Shown: positions 60,906 through 64,000 of the stretch, in pieces
Position numbering within the stretch: position 1 is the first letter of the stretch
Layout: every line of letters begins with the position of its first letter
DNA from: Fundicoccus sp052116145
GTDB taxonomy: Bacteria; Bacillota; Bacilli; Lactobacillales; Aerococcaceae
NCBI RefSeq assembly: GCF_052116145.1
Contig: NZ_JBQKLQ010000007.1
Span: 95,702-159,701 of the forward strand
Length of the DNA: 64,000 nucleotides
Reading direction: 5' to 3'
Translations under genes and position numbers: made by a program
The notes under the pieces: generated by a model
The model's database searches: none
Told to the model about the DNA's origin: nothing
What the model saw: only the letters and a program-made list of their open reading frames with translations

Positions 60906-61604
60906 TTAATTGCCGCCTTTAACGCGTTTAAAATTTACTAATTTATTATTTAAATCTAAATCATCTAAATCAAATTCAACTTCTGTTTGTTTTTCATTGG
61001 CGATAACGTCTTGAATTAATTTTTCTAATTCACGTTTTTCTCGCTCACTTAAATTATTCTCTTGTGTCGCTTGACGTTTTTCAGTATCAATTGTCACTTC
61101 ACTGAAATAACCATCTTCTTCGTAAGCATCTACTTGTAAAAGCAAACGTTCAATTTGGCTTTCAGGATAAATGGCATCAAAGTCAGTTTTCTTAAGCATC
61201 TCTTGATAGCTTGAAAGAATATCTAGCATTTCACCCTTCATCTGTTTCAATTGATCTTTTAAGTTACTTCCGTTACCAACTAACTCACGACTATTATACG
61301 CAAATTCTTCTTTAAATTGTAGTATTTGTTCTGTCGTACGTTCTTTTACTTTATTTGCTTCATTGCTTGCCGTCTCAATGATGCTATTGCCTGTCAAACG
61401 AGCGTCTACAACGCCATCTTTCAAGGCTTGTTCAATCTCTTCATAGTAAGTAATCTTCTTTTCAAAGCTTTCCATTTTGCTTTGGAATTCACTTACTTGG
61501 CTTTCAAGTGCTTTGATACGAGCTTCTTTTTCCTCTACCAAATTCAACACTTGTCCCCTATTGTAGCCAAGAAGACTTAATGATATTTCTCCGATTTCAG
61601 CCAT
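60906..61604 (-). CDS. DivIVA-like coiled-coil protein
   Basis: Not assigned to a named gene. The 232-residue protein begins MAEIGEISLSLLGYNRGQVL, recalling the DivIVA/GpsB membrane-binding head (GYxxxQV), followed by a coiled coil (about 20-62, EKEARIKALESQVSEFQ) and further helices to about 165, then an acidic Glu/Asp-rich tail and basic end. Start ATG 61604 behind AGAAGG; the frame upstream to 61649 lacks such support. It could position at the septum or poles; this is inference from architecture. Confidence 0.65.
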   Translation of the reverse strand: MAEIGEISLSLLGYNRGQVLNLVEEKEARIKALESQVSEFQSKMESFEKKITYYEEIEQALKDGVVDARLTGNSIIETASNEANKVKERTTEQILQFKEEFAYNSRELVGNGSNLKDQLKQMKGEMLDILSSYQEMLKKTDFDAIYPESQIERLLLQVDAYEEDGYFSEVTIDTEKRQATQENNLSEREKRELEKLIQDVIANEKQTEVEFDLDDLDLNNKLVNFKRVKGGN

Positions 61605-61871
61605 AAATCCACCTTCTCTAATCACGCTATTCTTTGTATATACAACCACAACGCTAGTCTTATTCTTTAATCATATCAAATAATGTCAGATATAGCATTA
61701 TTTTTTTTCAAATATCTAATTGTTTCTCTAATCTTTAAACAGACTAGTCGCCTATTCGAGACATAATAAACACACTATCCTTCATCTTCAGATAATTTAA
61801 AAACTACGACACCCGCTTTCAACAAAAGATGGTCTTAAAAAAACTGGCGACCTCCCATTTAATCTAATAAG
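61605..61871. other. about 270 bases without a gene
   Basis: A/T-rich spacer upstream of the DivIVA-like gene. A TATGAT near 61668 could be its -10, but no -35 matches. No repeat or coding frame was recognised. Confidence 0.4.
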
Positions 61872-61916
61872 AATAACCCCCGCAAAGTTAGAATTTCAAC
61901 TCTAACTTACGGGGGT
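61872..61916 (-). terminator. hairpin after the M42 peptidase gene
   Basis: Minus strand ACCCCCGTAAGTTAGA and TCTAACTTTGCGGGGGT pair almost fully with one bulge around an eight-base loop; T-richness after it is moderate (TTATTCTTATT). Confidence 0.8.
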
Positions 61917-61950
61917 CACATCACTTAGAAATCTTTTATATTGTGATTAG

Positions 61951-63012
61951 TTAAACCATTGGTGACTCTAAATAGACGAGAATTAAGTTGTAAGTCGCGT
62001 CCACTGATTTAGCATGAGTTCTCTCATAAGCATGGCTTGCATCAATCCCAGCACCAATTAAACCATGACGTACATCCACTCCAGCTTTCATCGCTGCTGA
62101 AGCATCACTACTATAGTACGGATAAATATCTACTTGGTGAGCAATTGCATGTTTCTCACATAAATCAACCAAATGGTTTCTTAACTGTAAGTTATAAGGA
62201 CCTGAACCATCTTTGGCACAAATAGATACTGTGTATTCATCTGATGTTTGATCGTCTCCTATCGCACCCATATCGACGGCTAAGTACTCGATCACCTCAT
62301 CAGCAATGTTAGAGTTGCCACCATAACCAATCTCTTCATTGTTCGAAATGTAAAAATGAGTCGTGTGTGCCAATGTCACTTCGCCAGCTTTAACTTTTTC
62401 AATCAGTTCTAATAACAATGCTACACTCACTTTATCATCCAAATGACGAGACTTAATATAACCTGTTTCAGTAATTTCAATATTGGGGTTAAAGCTTATG
62501 AAATCTCCCACTGCAATCCCTAAGGCTGCAACCTCTTCTGGACTATTCACTTCATGATCTAAGCGAATTTCCATATTGTCTTGGTTACGTTCGCCGTTAC
62601 GAGCTTCCTTGTAAACATGGACACTTGTCTGATGCATTAAAATCGTTCCATCGAAAGTCTTATTCGTACGACTTGCGTGTACCTGACAGTAATTGCCATC
62701 GATTGAGTTGTAGCTAAAGCCACCAATTAAATCAATCTTCAAACGACCATCTGCTTTAACTGCGCGAACCATTGCTCCTAGAGTATCCACGTGAGCCGTT
62801 ATGAATCTATGTGCTTGATTATTAGTTCCATCTAAGCTGACTAACAGTCCACCCTTAGGTGTTATTGAGTGCTCAACTGAATGTTGAGCAAGTTGGGAGG
62901 ATATTTTCTCCATAATGGCCTGTGTAAAGCCAGTTGGTGAGGGAGTACCTGTTAAATCAGCGATACGTTCTAAGCGCGCTTTAGATTCTTTTGTAAGTTG
63001 ATAAGTAGTCAT
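61951..63012 (-). CDS. M42 family aminopeptidase
   Basis: Dodecameric dinuclear-metal aminopeptidase working on peptides in the cytosol. The 353-residue protein has the metal ligands and catalytic acids in TAHVDTLG (His), RHLDDKVS (Asp), NNEEIGYGG (Glu pair), VDMGAIGDD (Asp) and ASHAYERTH (His). Substrate type (glutamyl or broad PepA/FrvX-like) cannot be read from the sequence. Monocistronic, divergent from the acetyltransferase gene. Confidence 0.92.
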   Translation of the reverse strand: MTTYQLTKESKARLERIADLTGTPSPTGFTQAIMEKISSQLAQHSVEHSITPKGGLLVSLDGTNNQAHRFITAHVDTLGAMVRAVKADGRLKIDLIGGFSYNSIDGNYCQVHASRTNKTFDGTILMHQTSVHVYKEARNGERNQDNMEIRLDHEVNSPEEVAALGIAVGDFISFNPNIEITETGYIKSRHLDDKVSVALLLELIEKVKAGEVTLAHTTHFYISNNEEIGYGGNSNIADEVIEYLAVDMGAIGDDQTSDEYTVSICAKDGSGPYNLQLRNHLVDLCEKHAIAHQVDIYPYYSSDASAAMKAGVDVRHGLIGAGIDASHAYERTHAKSVDATYNLILVYLESPMV

Positions 63013-63104
63013 TAATTAAATTCCTTCTTTCAGATAAATATTTACATTAAACATTAGAAAATGTAAGATAGTTTCATCATACTGATTTACGAGAGGAGTT
63101 TCAA

Positions 63105-63557
63105 ATGTTAAATTTTGAATGGTTTGAGGGAACTCAATCTCCCATGTTTCGAGACGCTTTATCAATCCGTCAACAAGTATTTGTGATTGAACAAGGGGTT
63201 GACGTTTCCTTAGAGATTGATGGTGAAGATGATCAACGCTGGCATATTGTAGCTTACATGGACGAGCAACCCGTCGCAACAGCACGTGTTTATTTCCCTT
63301 ACGATGATCAGCGTTTAAAAGTACAAAGAGTCGCCGTAAAACAATCTGTTCGAGGGCAACATATTGGTCATTACTTAATGAAAGCAATCGAAGAATGGGC
63401 CCGAACTCGGTCTGCTGAAGGATTAATTCTCTCAGCTCAAGATCAAGTCATCCCTTTTTACGAAAAAAATGGCTATGAAGTGACAAATGAAGAAGGCTAC
63501 CTAGATGCCAACATACCGCATCATGATATGGAAAAACAATTAGCCAAAGAAATTTAA
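63105..63557 (+). CDS. GNAT family N-acetyltransferase (ElaA/YjcF-like)
   Basis: Acetyl-CoA-dependent transferase of unknown substrate. The 150-residue protein has the ALSIRQQVFVIEQGVD opening of this subfamily, the acetyl-CoA loop VAVKQSVRGQHIGHYLM (motif A, RGQxIG) and the C-terminal AQDQVIPFYEKNGYE. Start ATG after GAGAGGAG. It has its own terminator. Confidence 0.9.
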   Translation: MLNFEWFEGTQSPMFRDALSIRQQVFVIEQGVDVSLEIDGEDDQRWHIVAYMDEQPVATARVYFPYDDQRLKVQRVAVKQSVRGQHIGHYLMKAIEEWARTRSAEGLILSAQDQVIPFYEKNGYEVTNEEGYLDANIPHHDMEKQLAKEI

Positions 63558-63570
63558 ACTTTCGCTTAAT

Positions 63571-63600
63571 TAGAAGCTTGCTTCTAATTAAGGCACTTAT
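63571..63600 (+). repeat. hairpin downstream of the acetyltransferase gene
   Basis: TTAATTAGAAGC and GCTTCTAATTAA form 12-bp arms with a two-base centre, just after the stop codon. No T-run follows, so the more distal hairpin is the likely terminator. Confidence 0.7.
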
Positions 63601-63628
63601 TTGTAACCAATTTATAGAAAAGGTTTAT

Positions 63629-63665
63629 AAGTAGACAGCGCGTTTAGATGCTGTCTACTTTTTTG
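63629..63665 (+). terminator. acetyltransferase terminator
   Basis: AAGTAGACAGC (63629-63639) and GCTGTCTACTT (63650-63660) around a ten-base loop, followed by T residues. Confidence 0.9.
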
Positions 63666-63823
63666 TGCTTTTACGTCTTTGTAAAAAGATTCCACCAAGC
63701 TGCCATTACTTCGACAACTTAGACAGACAGCCAATGGCGCCTTGAAACTCAAACAATCGATTGGCAGCCCCAGTCATTTTCACTAAAGTTTTATAAGCAA
63801 CACTCGATAGATTCAAGCTATTC
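63666..63823. other. about 160 bases without a gene
   Basis: No frame of note. GACAGACAGCCAATGG and CGATTGGCAGCC share the core CCAAT/ATTGG and TTGGC-type inverted pieces, but no clear structure was found. Confidence 0.35.
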
Positions 63824-64000
63824 CCTTTTAATTGTCCCACTCATTTTCTGAGTGGGCACGTTAGATTTTTAATGTGACCACTCAAATCACGAGTGGAACA
63901 ATTAGAGTCGAAAGTTAACCTAGAGCGTGTATTATTAAATGGAAAGTTTAATTTTCGGGGCTAATTTAAGCCAATTTCCATTAAATTACCTTTTAATTGT
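63824..64000. repeat. nested inverted-repeat element with four copies of a GAGTGG/CCACTC motif
   Basis: Four related half-sites alternate in direction: AATTGTCCCACTC (63830-63842), TGAGTGGGCAC (63848-63858), GTGACCACTCA (63874-63884) and GAGTGGAACAATT (63891-63903). Copies 1 and 4 are inverted repeats at 12 of 13 positions and copies 2 and 3 at 10 of 11. A further inverted pair ATTAAATGGAAA / TTTCCATTAAAT (about 63933-63944 and 63975-63986) follows. The dodecamer CCTTTTAATTGT, which begins the element at 63824, recurs at 63989-64000, a spacing of 165 bases, suggesting the element repeats beyond the window. Confidence 0.75.

Noticed and set aside
63016..63387. Minus-strand frame of 123 codons overlapping the acetyltransferase gene
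   Set aside because: It is antisense to a well-supported GNAT gene, has no ribosome site and its translation is His/Arg/Leu-rich without family resemblance.
63824..64000. CRISPR array at the right end
   Set aside because: The repeated units are inverted and imperfect with no regular repeat-spacer pattern and no cas genes.

Overview
The window is a chromosomal segment of a low-GC Gram-positive bacterium (Firmicutes). The gene set points to Lactobacillales: a FabT-controlled fab/acc operon with FabK as enoyl reductase, a PTS HPr/EI pair, a CtsR-type operator at clpP, DUF1827 and YkuJ family proteins, and a comG pseudopilus operon without sporulation genes. The mix of bacillus-like gene order (cggR-gapA-pgk-tpiA-gpmI-eno; yqeG-H-I-nadD-K-L-M; yqhY-nusB-folD-xseAB-ispA-tlyA-recN) with lactic-acid-bacterial families would suit Aerococcaceae or Carnobacteriaceae, but genus cannot be fixed from sequence alone. 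About nine genes in ten lie on the minus strand.

Layout: 1-6.5 kb, fatty-acid synthesis operon transcribed fabT-fabH-acpP-fabK-fabD-fabG-fabF-accB-fabZ, with two tandem FabT-type palindromes at its promoter. 6.7-10.5 kb, gdhA, efp, a tRNA-Arg(UCU) and a secreted GH3 glycosidase. 10.5-24.5 kb, minus-strand housekeeping run: def, hflX, miaA, a glycerophosphodiesterase, recN, tlyA, ispA, xseB, xseA, folD, a large secreted DUF1002 protein, nusB, an Asp23 family gene and an Xaa-Pro peptidase. 24.6-27.7 kb, a KdgT-type permease and rpoY-rnjA. 28-32.4 kb, plus-strand comGA-GG competence pseudopilus operon, with comGA carrying a frameshift near its start. 32.5-33.5 kb, a decayed sugar ABC permease that looks like a fusion of two neighbouring permease genes. 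33.7-38.5 kb, smpB, rnr, an esterase, secG, then remnants of a branched-chain amino-acid ABC importer. 38.6-45.7 kb, the glycolytic operon with its repressor cggR. 46-54 kb, clpP, rpmF, yceD, tmcAL and the yqe ribosome-assembly/NAD cluster. 54-58.5 kb, a dehydrogenase, a glycolipid glucosyltransferase and ptsI/ptsH. 58.8-63.6 kb, DUF1827, prfC, a DivIVA-like coiled-coil protein, an M42 peptidase and a GNAT acetyltransferase. The last 180 bases hold an elaborate nested inverted-repeat element.

Most of the window is ordinary core metabolism and information processing, and I see no prophage, CRISPR array, complete transposon, toxin-antitoxin pair or defence island. The unusual material is the frameshifted comGA, the two decaying ABC importers (one of them a recombined chimera), a 15-bp hairpin inside comGG, the multi-copy palindromic element at the right edge, and several regulatory palindromes. 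None of these clearly amounts to a new biological system; they are the best leads here.
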